64,000 nucleotides of DNA. Source: Carallia brachiata (Eukaryota > Streptophyta > Magnoliopsida > Malpighiales > Rhizophoraceae). A program made the translations under genes and the position numbers. The notes beneath the pieces are model-generated. The model searched no databases, was not told the DNA's origin, and saw only the letters and a program-made list of their open reading frames with translations. The stretch covers positions 4,804,273 through 4,868,272 of the forward strand of contig JADCRB010000040.1 in the NCBI GenBank assembly GCA_021464245.1, read 5' to 3'. Position 1 is the stretch's first letter. Every line of letters starts with the position of its first letter. This document shows, piece by piece, positions 1 to 11,455 of the stretch.

Positions 1-300
1 TGGGAAGGCGTGATGCTGGTTAGGTTGCTCTTCTTCATTTTCTTTTCTGAGGAACTGAAATTTCACTGGCTTGCGATTCTGTTCAAATATGCTACAAGAT
101 GGTGCTTTTAAAAGCTGGGTTCTTTAAACTGAAAAGAATATATAGATATATATATAAATAAAAATAAAAAAGGAGAAGAAGAAGAATAAAGAGAGTGGGC
201 TCTTTACTCTTTACAGAAAGAGTGAGAGGAGGGGCAGGGACAGGGACAGGGACAGAGAGAGGCCAATGATATAAGAATACCGTCGGACCGTTTATTAGAC
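1..300 (-). other. Possible 5' end of a gene running off the left edge
   Basis: On the minus strand an ATG at 38 opens a frame that stays open to the window edge (12 codons, beginning MKKSNLTS). Upstream (higher coordinates) lie a purine-rich stretch, a (CAGGGA)3-like repeat at about 234-256 and a TATATATATA tract at about 138-158 that could hold a TATA box. This arrangement is compatible with a promoter, leader and N-terminus. Twelve codons are too few to name a family, and a chance ATG is quite possible. Confidence 0.2.
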
Positions 301-2880
301 TGAAAAAATGGAGAATGGGCTAATTGATTAGTTCAGTTCTCTTTTAAAATCCAATTTTTCGAAAATTGGACTTTGAGCTACTGAACTGACCTGTTGGAAG
401 TTAAATTGGTGAACCGGTGACTGTTTCTCTAAGTTAATTGGTTCGGTCAGCACTCTCTTAGTTTGTTTAATACTAAGTTAACAGTAATATGATACTCTTA
501 AAAAAAATTACGTTATTTATTAAAAAAAAAAAAAATCACACAATTTGGAACGGAGAATTTTTAAACCCTTACCTTTCATGTAAAGTAAGAGATCTTACAC
601 TACTAAACTAAGTTGTTACTTATTAATCTTTTTTAACTTATTATTTATTCTTTCTATAAAAAAAAACCTATTATTTACTCAATATTAAAAAAAGCAACAG
701 CTCACATCTACTTATTCCTTTTACTTTTTATAAATAACAAATTAACAATTAGTACTTTCTTTCCTTTAACTACAAAAATTATTAATTATTTTTCTTGTAT
801 TAAATTATTTTTAAAAAAAACAATTAATTGAAATAAAAATATATAAATTATTATATATTTTATATTTAAAATATTTGAGATAAATTATTTACATTCTTTT
901 GTATATTAACTTAGTTATAAATATTTTTAATGCATATAAATATTACATTTAAATATAGCTTTAAATATTTCTTGTTATTCTTATATAACATTATATTATA
1001 TATATAATTTTTATATATTTAACATTAAATATTAATTTTACTGATTCAACTACAGTTAAATCGATTAAATCTTAAACTGTTGAGTTCTCCAATTTAATAT
1101 CCGGCACCGTGCTTAAAACCTTGGGAGGGGCATAGAGATAGGGCGTAATGGAAAATCCGGTTTGCAAGTTTGCATTATGAGGTCTGTCTTTTTTGTCTAG
1201 TTAAAGAAGAAAATGAAACAATAAATGAATTTTAATAGAAAATTTTAAAAGATTCAAAAAAATAACAATAGTAGGAGATGCGAATGATTAAATTTGTCCA
1301 CTTAAAAATATAGATAATTGCGTGCCCCCCACTACTGTCGCTTTTTACGTCCCTTAGTCGGACTCGAATTTTAAAACATTTTATACGCACACAAGGACAG
1401 CTATTTAGGTTTCACAAAAGTTCAGATTCATGGGTTGAGCGCGCATTCAAAACATGTCTTTATTATTATCATTATTATTTTCCTTCAATGTTTTCACTGT
1501 CATTGATCTCGACTGAAATTTTGTTGATGTTGTTGTTTTTAATAAGCTTGTGAAAGGGAGAGCACAATGGAGGCCAGTAGCTTGGTGGGGTAAAGCTGAT
1601 AAATGATATGTGGGGCTCTAAAGTCTCAAAAGTATCTTGAAAACCCAGACTTTCTATTAATCAATGCCAGGAAAAAAAAAAAAAAACAGAAACAAACACA
1701 CCCAAAAGCCTGTTATACTGAAGAAAGAAAGCTGCAAATTATAAAACAAGCGGAGAGTTCTACCCAACGCCAAGCTGTAAATTATTAACAGAGAGGAATT
1801 AAAAGAGACAGAAAAATGAAATGTGGTTGTGGGCCGAGTATTGCGGCGGAGAGGGGATCAGTGGTAGTGTTTGGTCGGCGTGTGATCGTGGTGGTCCAAA
1901 AGTAGGAAAAAAGGAAAAAAAATTGGGAAAATTTAGTGGTATACAGTGAGAACAACATAATGTAACATAATATAATAAATTTATTAAATTATTAAATAAA
2001 TTATAACTCATTAAATTAAAAAAATAATGTATGAATGGTTGAGTGAAATAGATGTTTATGCCGAAAATGGTTGAAAGTCCGGGGGAGCGATGCGGCGGAC
2101 AATTTTCTCATTGACGATAATACCCTTCCATTGAATTCGCTAATTAGCAGCGGACACGCCTCTTACCCAGATGCGGTCAGAGATTTGGTTGCGGGTCCCG
2201 CTCCGGAAGCCCACGACCTAACCGGATTGAGAGTGAGATTTTTTTTTTTTTTTTTTTTTTGTGGTCAAAGAGTGATACATTAATTAGCGGTTTGAAAACC
2301 CGTTCTCCAACTCTTAATTAATTTAATTAATTAAACCTCTAACACAAGCTATTACTTTTTTAATTTGGGTAATGATGACTCTTGCACTTCGATTGTCGTT
2401 CAATGTATGAGGAGAAAATTATCTGAAGCGGTAATTTGATAATTATTTAACGTATTTTTTTTATTTATTATTCTAATTTATGTTTTAGTATCAGCACCTA
2501 GAAATTTTAATTTTTAAATTTATCTGCTTGACTGTTGACTTCATATCTCTGTTTCTAAACTCGATAATTACTGTGATCAACTTATAAGAGCCCCGTTTAG
2601 ATCCAATAACACTTAAGTAGTAGGCCCCTTTTTATAAATTAGATTAAATGAAACATACAAATAAAATTTATTCCGACTTCGGTTTGTAAATTTAATAATT
2701 GATATAATCATCATGATCTATATCATAGATCTTTTTTGGTGGTTAAAAAAATGTATTAGGGAAAAAAATATAATGTTTAATTTGATTTATTTTTTAAAAT
2801 TAATTTTATATTTAATTAAACTTTTTGTTAGTTTTGGTTTAAATTTAGGGAATCGAATCACCCTGTTGTGTCATGAAAAG
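301..2880. other. AT-rich intergenic DNA, no gene seen
   Basis: The stretch is mostly A/T runs and short open frames with no conserved motif. Two islands of more balanced composition (about 1790-1905 and 2070-2235, the second ending in a run of about 21 T) do not translate into anything recognisable. The T run may mark an old minus-strand retroposon insertion, but no target duplication was found. Confidence 0.5.
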
Positions 2881-2905
2881 CACTTCGTTTCGATCTTGAA
2901 ACCAA

Positions 2906-3360
2906 GGTTGTCAGAACCGGACCGGTCATCGAATCGGAAATATTAGTGGGTCAAGGTTCAACCGGTCGAACCGGTATTTGAACCGGTATTTATCAATATA
3001 TATATTTATAAAAATAATTTTAAAAAATAATACTTATACATGATTATTAAATATTATTTTTTTAATTTTTAAGGATTAAATTGAAATTTTTGATACATTT
3101 AGGACTAAATTGAAAGTTTTGATAAATTTAGGACTAAATTGAAAATTTTAATTAAATTTAAAACTCAAATTATAATTTAAATAAATATTGGGATCAAATT
3201 ATAATTTATAAAACTTTATACCGGTTTGAACTGGTTGAATCAGGTCCGATTTTGACCGGTCCGAGTTAAGGAGTAACTGTAGCCATAAACCGACCCGAAC
3301 CTTTGACCGGTCACCGGTTGAACCGGTCAAACCGACCGGTCCGAACCAGTTTTAACAACA
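2906..3360 (+). mobile_element. GACCGGT-rich miniature inverted-repeat element, copy 1
   Basis: A roughly 455-bp block begins with GTTGTCAGAACCGGACCGG and ends with a diverged inverted version (CCGGTCCGAACCAGTTTTAA then CAACA). Both ends are crowded with ACCGGT/GACCGG palindromes and the middle is A/T-rich with repeated 'aggactaaattgaaa' motifs. A second copy in opposite orientation lies at 31521-31992 and matches over its whole length by eye, which shows a dispersed repeat rather than local low complexity. No coding capacity is visible, so it is inferred to be a non-autonomous DNA transposon. Superfamily and target duplication were not resolved. Confidence 0.7.
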
Positions 3361-5760
3361 TTGCTTGAAACGAGAGTGCCCCAAGCATTCAATATTTGGG
3401 AATCCAATTCTTACAAACTTTTTTTTTCAGTGCATCCGAATTAAATCCAATTCTTACATATTGATATCCTCTTGTGTGTTAACAATTGTCCGTCTTTTTT
3501 TTTTATTAAAAAAATAAAAAAATAAGAATAGTGTTTCATAATAGTATAATAGTATAGTCCAACATTAAAAAAAAATTGTTAAAGTATTTTTTTTTTTTTT
3601 GTTTGTTCTTGACTATACTTATTGCCGCGTCATATCCTGGGGGGAAAAAAACAAGAAAAATCGACCATATTATCAACAGCTGAATATATGTGTGTAAAGC
3701 CCCACGGTTCGGATGGGGCCGTGTGTTAGGAGAATATTTCAACCCTACAGTAAGATTCTGTAGGTAAGAGATACAATCAGCTACTTGGATCAGATCCATG
3801 ATTGTGTTATGTCAGCAACTCAGCATTAAAAAGTTCATAGTCTTCGGGTTGTTTCATCTTCCTCCAGAAAATATATGAGCAATAACGCCAGCTTATCTCA
3901 GATGATTGCCACACATACCTAAACTCATGGATTAAGTAAAATCATGAAATTAAAGAACTTTTGAAAATAATTAATCCACCATAAAGCTACAGTAAAAGTT
4001 CTGGTTTCTTTTTTTTTTTTGGCTCTTTTTTCTGGGTTTTGGTGTATTAGTTGATGCATGCATTGCGCGTTCTTTATCAACAATTTCATTTTCAGATAAA
4101 GATATTAAAAGATTCACGATTATTTATTACTTAGTTTATTATTAGTATTTATTTTATTATTATTATTATTATTAATAAGTAAAAATAGGAAATAAGGAAT
4201 AACATTTTAAAATCATGCCGATTGTACTGGTGTAACACTGTAATAAAAAAAATTATCATTTATTTATGAAATTGTGCAGAATCAAATGTCTATTTAATCT
4301 TATAGAATATTTTTACAATTATCAATATTAATTGAGCGAAAATTATACTTGTGCTCCACTCCCTCTTGCACCCCACGATAAGAAAATTACAAAAAAGTTT
4401 TAGACCCATACAAAATATTTATATTATGAGTCAAAGTGTAACGAAATATTAAGTTAATACAACTGTTTTGAAACTTTGTGTAAAAATAAAATAAAGATGT
4501 AAAATATATTTATTTTTATTATTTTACATTTTATTAATCTGACTGCACTAAATTAAAATTTAGTTAAGTAAAATAAAGAAGTATAATGTATTTATTTTTA
4601 TTGTTGCATATTTTGTTAATTTCGTTGTATTAAATTGATAATTAATTGTTTTTTTATATTCATAAAATATTTTATCTATATATTTTATTTTATATATTTT
4701 ATTTGTATTTAAAACTGCGTTCGAAAAATTATTGATATTCATATTGTTTCTATCGATTTAAATGGAAAAACACTTTGAAAATACAGTTGTGGGGACCTCA
4801 GCTCGGCAAATTTATAACTGGAAATCAGCAATTAATACAAAAAAAGAAAGAAAATAAATGCATTCAGAACCAAAATTATTTTGGCTTGACTCGGTAAGAT
4901 ATATACAACGTCACGCCAATCAAATCCATAGATAGCACGACAAAATAAATATTTGTGCGTGTCTGAGTGGCTCTATTAACTTTTCCATTTTTTCTTGACC
5001 GATTGCTTTTTAGCTTGAAAACTGTCAAAAATAATTGCGTCTATGCAATTTTCACAGCATTGTATTTATGGATGGCTTGTCTAGGATGAGAAAGCAATGT
5101 CCATGTGCTGGTTGGTCGCACGGTAGAGCTTTCAACCACATACTGCAAAGAGCCTACAACACCATTTATTATGCAAGATAGGCTTATGGGAAAAGCAGCC
5201 CTATTTATGTTCGAGTCCTTGTAAGAAATAGAGATGAAGATGGCATGCACAAATTTGTGAAAGTGGACAAATTTTCAAGCCACTGACGGTTGATAAGATA
5301 TTTATGAGCAGCTTTTCATGATCATATTTAAAGCTGTGATGATCTCCTTGATGGCTGTGGCTGAACATGTGAAAAAATTATTGATGTTTGTTGTATGCAA
5401 TGACGTTCGAAATATAAATATTGATGAAAAACAGATAAGCGTTCTTTGTATCTTCTTGGTCATTTTAATAAACAATATAAATGCACACAATGCTGTTGAT
5501 TAATCTTTGTCTTGATTAATATATTTAATTTTACATGCGAGTTTTTATTAATTAAATTGATAGCTTTGGAACAATTAAAATTAGAAAGATGAGTGCCATT
5601 ATTTCTTTTTTATTAATAGACTTAAGAGTTATAAACTGCATAATAAAAATTATTTTTTCATTTTACAAATCTTACATCATCTTTTTGTAGGATTAGAATT
5701 CAAAACTTTAAAAATAGATATTTAAACTCTAATTACTAAGATATCTCTTGAGACATTGGT
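3361..5760. other. AT-rich intergenic DNA, no gene seen
   Basis: The region holds A/T-rich sequence with short ATT/TTA tracts (for example around 4140-4175) and no supported coding region. A balanced-composition stretch at about 5040-5250 is open on the minus strand for 69 codons but resembles no family. Confidence 0.5.
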
Positions 5761-5786
5761 ATCCATTTTTTTTTCTTTTTTTTTTT

Positions 5787-5969
5787 GGGAAGGCCTAAGC
5801 CTGATAGTTCAAGAAGGGGAAACACTTCCCTGCGTGGCTGCGTCAAGATATGCAGTCGCAATGGCAAGGACGATGCAAAACCAGCCAGCCAATCTGCCAC
5901 CTGATTTCTCTCCAGGTAAATGTGCGAGATTCGGATTTGCCAAGGCTTCCCAACTAGTGTGCTGGGACA
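5787..5969 (-). pseudogene. 5'-truncated LINE fragment: RNase H C-terminus plus poly(A)
   Basis: Read on the minus strand from 5969, about 59 codons are open and contain KPWQIRISHIY, then ERNQVADWLAGFASSLP. This is the characteristic end of the RNase H domain (RVT_3 type) found in plant L1-like LINEs and related proteins; the Asp of VAD is the last catalytic carboxylate. The frame runs directly into an A-rich tract on the minus strand (plus-strand T runs at about 5767-5786), as expected of a retrotransposon 3' end. Reverse transcriptase and endonuclease are absent, so this is a dead 5' truncation. A host RNase H-like pseudogene is the alternative. No clear target duplication was found. Confidence 0.6.
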
Positions 5970-5970
5970 A

Positions 5971-6105
5971 TTTTTTTTTTTTTTTGATTTATAAAGAATC
6001 TTATTGAGTATTTGAGGAAGGAAAAGTGAGGTTTGGTGAGATTTGAATCTTTCACTTACTGGTTGAGATACAATTCCCTTAACTAGTTGAGTAAATATAC
6101 ATGTG
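5971..6105 (-). mobile_element. SINE-like insertion with poly(A) next to the LINE fragment
   Basis: On the minus strand the block contains ACTCAACTAGTTAAGGG, similar to a pol III A box, and about 35 bp later AGATTCAAATCTC, similar to a B box. It ends in a run of 15 A (plus-strand T run 5971-5985) exactly where the LINE remnant begins. Order and spacing suit a tRNA-derived SINE. Both boxes are degenerate and the target duplication is not evident. Confidence 0.35.
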
Positions 6106-8300
6106 TTGGAATATTGATGGAATGTGCATTACGTCAATGATATATGGGCCTAGCTAAATGATAACCCTTTTTGAGTGCGTCTGTTGGGCTGGATTCGTAA
6201 AGGATTTCTGTAATGGGCTCTAGCACCCCCACGGGACCCCAAAAAAATGAAAAAAAAAAAAAAGCAAAAACAAAAGAAAAGAAAAAGTTGCACATTTTTT
6301 TCGCAATCCGATTTTTTTTTTTGGGGACTAGTCCCCATCTGAAATATGGATGTGCATTATTTGATTTAACTTATTAATCAAACTAAATTAAACTGTATTT
6401 AGCAGCCTAATATCTTTTGTTTTTAAGACACATTTATCTATGTATTGTGAGATATAAGCAATTTTGTTTATTATCTTATTATAATACGAAACCATACACT
6501 AAACTTAAACTAAATTAAATGCTAATTTTCTGATTTGATTTGGTTTGGTTTTAAAGACTAAATAAAATAGGAAGGACCAGAAAAAAATTTTAGTTTGATT
6601 TTAAAAATCTCCAAACCATAATCAATTAGTTTAATTGGAAATTTTAGTTCTATTCAATTTTCTGACTGAAAATATGAGCAGAGAAAGTGAAAATTTCTAT
6701 CGCTTGATTTTTGGCCCTAGATTTCTGCTGCAGAAATCACCAGTTGTTATGTTTCGAGAAGGATAGAGAGTTGCTCTGGCGGCTCGCAAGACCCAGAGAT
6801 GTGACCTCTTATTTTAAGTTTAGTAGATTTTGTTTTTACCAAAAAAAAAAAAAGAAAAAAAAAATTGTATCTTTGTTACGAAAATCTCCACACTTGTGAG
6901 TCAATATTAGAAATCACTCATAAATATTTTCTTTTAATCACTCTTATAAAGAAAACTCACTACTAAGTGTTATTGAGTTGAGCGAATCTCCTTCAAATCG
7001 ATTATAGTACTAATAAATGTAAAATCAACACCACACGCATACAATCAAACCCACAGTCAAAAAAAAATATTACCTCTAAAACACAATCACTTAAACTTAA
7101 ATTCAGGTTGAGTATAAAAAATTATATCAAATTACTATCAAATTATCACATTGAATGATTTTTAAAGTATTAAGGGTAAGGAATAAGCTAATGGAAATCT
7201 ACATGGCCATTAGCCCATTAAACATTTTGTTAAGCTAATACAAATCGTTTTGTTTACAAAATGAAAGAGTAAGTGCTAATGTGGTCTCGAACACGGAAAA
7301 ACAGACGACCTTTTCTAAGACTGAACGCCGAAGCAAAATTGAAGGAAAAAGAAAAAGAAAAAAGATAAGTAGAAGCATATAAGTAGAAATGTGATAGATA
7401 TACAGTAATTTGAATTATTGGATAATGAAAAATTTATTAAATTTAAAAAAATAAAAAAATAAACTGTTAAATATTATTAATTTAATTATATATTTTCTAT
7501 GTATCTATTTAGATGTGTCTGCGTAATAGTCTTTTAAAAAAAAAAATCCAAATATCTAGTTTTCTATCATAATGGGAAGACGAAAACAGATAGAATGCCA
7601 AATTTATTGCATTTAATTTTCTTCCGCAATCAATTAAAAAAGTATATGCATCGTTTCACCTCCAAACGAGAAGCATTAATTGGATCACCTAACAGTTGGT
7701 CAAACAGCAATTAGTTCACAGGGTCTGTCCCGCTAAAAATGAAATGATTTGACAAATCGTAGAATGGATACTAAGTCATCCCGTATATCCAAGAAAGCAG
7801 AATGGAAATGCCGACGCAGGTCGAGATCAATTTTACCCGTTTGATTGTTTATTTTGAATTATTTTTTTATTATGATCGCAATTAACATTGAACACTACGG
7901 AAAGATTGAGTTTTGCCCAATTGACTGATAATTACAACCATCAACCGCGAGGTTGAGAGTTCGACCTCGTCCTCAGCCACCCTTTCTTTACTACCCTATC
8001 TATGCCGCTGCGCTATACCTCCTTAAAAATAAATAACTAAAAAAATAAACACTATAAATATGCGACTAACGATTAAAATAATATAATGCGAGTATAGTGC
8101 ATTTGTCCTGGAACCCAATAATAAAGGCCAGAAAGGCCAGAGTAGAATGGGCAAAGCGACTTATGCGGAATTGAAGTGATTAATTTCTAAATAAGGTTTT
8201 GTTCTTAGATTAGTTGGGAGAAATTATATTAGCCGAAGCATAATTGAAAGTTGCATTGCATGAGAGAGACGCAGCCACAGGCTTAGACGCTTAGTTAGAT
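6106..8300. other. AT-rich intergenic DNA downstream of the F-box gene
   Basis: No gene is supported. There are A/T runs (6247-6263, 6840-6864) and a short piece near 6975-7015 (cgaatctccttcaaatcgattatagt) resembling the direct repeats at 10.9-11.4 kb. Around 7915-8020 a stretch with GAGAGTTCGACCTCGTCC looks like a B-box-bearing tRNA-derived repeat, but its A box is unclear. Confidence 0.45.
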
Positions 8301-8326
8301 TAAAACAAAAACGAAGCATGCCCATC

Positions 8327-9439
8327 TCACAGAATGTAGTACCAGAATGAGAGGAAAGCAGCAATGCCACTTATGATGCAAAGCCTGTCTATTCTGCTCT
8401 CATTCCTCATCTTCTCCTCTTTTAACTCGCTCTGGAATTTAGAGTACAAATGGCAGGACTTGAGAACTTCGCCATAGTTTTTGCTTCTGGGGCAGCTCAA
8501 TGCTTCTTTGAGAATAAGCAAACTGTTTCTTCCATTAACATGAGCACCTTCCATGTCTTCCATTTGCATGCTCAGCTCTGTTAGTTTGACGGTTGTCTCA
8601 AAATTTCCCTCTTCAGTATGAATGACTCTGAACTTCATTACAAGGATGCATTCTACTACTTGACATGAAAGGATGTCTTTTGCAGAAAGCACGGATCCAA
8701 AGCGTATCACAAAATCCTTGTCAGTTGGCCAATGCCTTTGCCCACCCAGAGGGCTCCAGCTAGCAACATTAGCAGCTTGCTTAAACTTTTTGTTTACGAT
8801 AATCCAGCTAAGGCGTAGTCCATCTCGGAGCTCCCTCCATAGTTTTCCATCTTTTCTCTCTTTCTCCATAGATAAAACTGGTGGGAGACCGTCAGAAACT
8901 GAAAGGAAAACTTCGCCTTCATCTTCATCGTCCCTAGCTGCATAGGTAAGAAGATCTATACGAAACGGGCAGTTGTAAAACCAACCACCGAATCCATTGG
9001 CATTAGGAATGCCCCACAGGACTTTCGAGCAAATTGTTTTATCTTTGTACCATATATCAACAATGGAAACAAAATCCGATGGCACAACACTTTCAAATTC
9101 ATCAACATCGCCATAATATTCGGCCTCGGTCCATTCTTCAGGGTACTCCAGATACTCGTTCCTCTGATACTCAGTGAATTCCTTGTTAAGAATGAGGGGA
9201 AAACAGTCTGCATAAAACTTTCTGAATCCGCCAATAGACGATATCAAACTTTTGACATCTTCCCTATTAGTTGAAGGCCACATAGAGGAACAAACATTTT
9301 CCCACAATCTCTCTTCTTTTGAAATAGAACAGAATGCAGCACAAGCACAAGCTGCACTTGCCAGCGTCGGGCCGTCAAGCCGCCTCAATATATCATAAAA
9401 TGCATCACTGCTCAACGATGCCATACTCTCAATTGGCAT
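8327..9439 (-). CDS. F-box protein with C-terminal membrane anchor (CFB-like)
   Basis: The coding exon is uninterrupted: ATG at 9439, stop at 8327, 370 aa. Residues about 6-50 form an F-box (SSDAFYDILRRLDGPTLASA, then ACAAFCSISKEERLWENVCS), predicted to bind SKP1 in an SCF ubiquitin ligase. The middle has a conserved Trp-rich stretch (GWFYNCPFRIDLLTYA and LSWIIVNKKFKQAAN). The extreme C-terminus is a single hydrophobic segment, CIISGIAAFLSFWYYIL, with nothing after it, as in a tail anchor. This architecture matches Arabidopsis At2g27310/At2g36090 and the cytokinin-induced CFB (At3g44326). The start is the first ATG after a 3' splice site (AG at 9442); a second in-frame ATG five codons on is the alternative. 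The frame is also open upstream, but only by reading the leader intron. The substrate is unknown. Confidence 0.85.
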   Translation of the reverse strand: MPIESMASLSSDAFYDILRRLDGPTLASAACACAAFCSISKEERLWENVCSSMWPSTNREDVKSLISSIGGFRKFYADCFPLILNKEFTEYQRNEYLEYPEEWTEAEYYGDVDEFESVVPSDFVSIVDIWYKDKTICSKVLWGIPNANGFGGWFYNCPFRIDLLTYAARDDEDEGEVFLSVSDGLPPVLSMEKERKDGKLWRELRDGLRLSWIIVNKKFKQAANVASWSPLGGQRHWPTDKDFVIRFGSVLSAKDILSCQVVECILVMKFRVIHTEEGNFETTVKLTELSMQMEDMEGAHVNGRNSLLILKEALSCPRSKNYGEVLKSCHLYSKFQSELKEEKMRNESRIDRLCIISGIAAFLSFWYYIL

Positions 9440-9441
9440 GC

Positions 9442-10135
9442 CTGTAGAATACCCCCCGGGGCCCCACACACACACACACACACAAAGATACAGAGAAATA
9501 AGATGACAGTATAAGCACGAAAAAGGACAACCGAACAAAAGGGATAACAAAAATTAGAAGAAAAACTTCTTGGACGCACGCAACCGTGAAAGCGCTTTGA
9601 CAGCGACTTAAACTGTTAGATCATCAAAAAAAGTATTAAATTTTTTACAAAAAAAAAAAAAAAAAAGACAGATAAATCCTTATTGTCGTTATAACCAAGA
9701 AATTATTAACAGCAAATTGCTAATCGTTAGGGCCGCCCAAATCTTCTACTAAATTCAACCAGTAAACACCGTAAATCCCAAAGAAGTGTTCAAGTACAGA
9801 TAATTCTTAACCCATTTTTCCTGGTAGTTAAAGACAACCGCGAATCGCAGGAACACATATTCTAGAAAGAACAAGAATTGGGTATCAGCAAAAAACAAAA
9901 TCTAGAACATAAACTTAAAAAGAAACTTCTTAGTTCTTACCGAGGACAATGTTTCAGAAAAAAACTGACTTAATTCAGAAAAGATGGCACACAACGTCTA
10001 AAATCCACAATGCAGAACGTCCAAAGACACCGACCCACAGAGATCCCAGAACTACTAATGTATTAATATAAGGTGAACAGATGAGAGAGAGTGAGAGAGA
10101 GAGAGATAGAGAGATGGGCTAAAGCACCTTGAATT
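9442..10135 (-). promoter_or_regulatory. 5' leader exon and leader intron of the F-box gene
   Basis: On the minus strand a consensus donor (CCTCG|GTAAGAACT, GT at 9940-9939) and an acceptor (ATTCTACAG, ending 9442) bound a 499-bp intron two bases before the ATG. The leader exon runs from 9941 upward; its 5' end is not defined but probably falls before the GA-rich tract at about 10083-10112. The acceptor is odd: instead of a pyrimidine tract it is preceded by a (TG)n run and a palindromic GGGGCCCCGGGG. Confidence 0.6.
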
Positions 10136-10374
10136 AAAGACATGCGAAATCTCGAGAAAATCGAATGAGAAAAATGTCGGAGCTCAAATCATCGGTCCAA
10201 AACGAGGTGTGACTCGTGAGTTTCCTGATTGACTCTTCTTGTGGCTCATCTGCTCCAGTTTTGCGTTTCTTTTGGAAAATACTAATTTAGTCCTAAATGT
10301 AGTCCCGATATCTTATAATTTGCGCGCAGTTTTATTCGTTCTATTATTATTATTATTATTATTATTTAAAATTT

Positions 10375-10518
10375 TATAACTTAAAATTTCATCCTAATTC
10401 AATATTTTTTAAAACCGAAAATAGTAATATAGGTTACATGTATAACGAAATATCGTGCCATTAAAGAATTATTTTTTGTCTAAAAAATATTGAATTGGAA
10501 TGAAATTTTAAGTTACAA
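10375..10518. repeat. Short hairpin element (inverted repeat, arms about 38 bp)
   Basis: The arm at about 10375-10412 (TATAACTTAAAATTTCATCC onward) is the near-perfect reverse complement of the arm at about 10480-10518, with only a few mismatches over some 38 bp and a spacer of about 67 bp. The folded DNA or RNA would be a strong stem-loop. It has the size and A/T content of a small MITE. A (ATT)n microsatellite sits immediately to its left (about 10341-10366). Confidence 0.6.
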
Positions 10519-10904
10519 GATTTAGGTGAAAATAACCAACTGTTTACTGCTGCATCAAAAAAAAAAAAGATCTTAATAAATTTAACTTTTTAACATATAA
10601 CCCGAAAAATTTACCATGTTTTTTTATTTCATACTTAATATTTTATTAAGAGTTTATAGTCGTTTAAAAAATTATTGTATGTATAATCTCTAAAATTTTG
10701 GATATCAGTATTTGATATTTGACTGACATATTAATTATAAGTACTCTATTCTTAGGTCGATTTTTTTTATAAAAAAAAAATTGACACCTTGTATTATGTC
10801 GTATGCATGTGTCTAATTTCATCTACTTCGTACTTTGTAAGTGACTTTTTTTTTGATCAAGAAAAAAAATTTTGTTATGCCTATATCGATCATCATTCTA
10901 TGGA

Positions 10905-11455
10905 TCATCATTCTATGGACCGAGGTTGGAATATCTTTCATTTAATCTACCTTCTTCAATCTTATTCAAAGAATATGACTTATCACTTAAGTATTGTTGG
11001 ATCCAACAAATCTCCTCCAAATCGATTATGGTGATTACTAAGTCTAGAACTAATACTGAAGAAGATCAAAAGAACATTGCCTCCACACGAGGTCACTGAA
11101 GCTCAAACAAACTATGAAATGTACAATAACACCACAATTCTATAATATGGGTCTTACAATTTAATTATGGCTACGAACTAACACATACGGGTCTTATAAT
11201 ACGGGTTATCGATTTTATGGACTAAAGTCGAAGTAACTTTTGTTTAGCCTACCTCATTCAACCCTATTCAAAAGAGATGACTCACCACCTGAGTATTGTT
11301 AGACTTAACGTGTCTCCTGCAAGCTGATTACAGTAATTACCAAATTTAAAACAAATATTATAGAAGATCAAAAGAACATTGTCTTCACATGCGATCACTC
11401 ACCACAATTCTATAATACAGGTCTTAGAATTTAATCATGGCCACGAATTGGCACA
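10905..11455 (+). repeat. Two direct copies of a 270-300-bp repeat
   Basis: Phrases recur in the same order about 270-304 bp apart: GAAGATCAAAAGAACATTG at about 11059 and 11363, and CCACAATTCTATAATA at 11132 and 11402, each followed by a similar 'ggtctta(c/g)aattta' segment. The first copy has about 34 bp not present in the second. A shorter related piece occurs at about 6975-7015, so this is a dispersed repeat that was also locally duplicated. No coding capacity is seen. It could be a fragment of a retrotransposon non-coding region. Confidence 0.55.

Noticed and set aside
5041..5250. GGTCGCACGGTAGAGC and GTTCGAGTCC looked like pol III A and B boxes of a tRNA or SINE
   Set aside because: The boxes are more than 100 bp apart, there is no cloverleaf or poly(A), and the minus-strand open frame matches nothing.
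8673..8945. 90-codon open frame on the plus strand
   Set aside because: It is the antisense shadow of the F-box coding exon.
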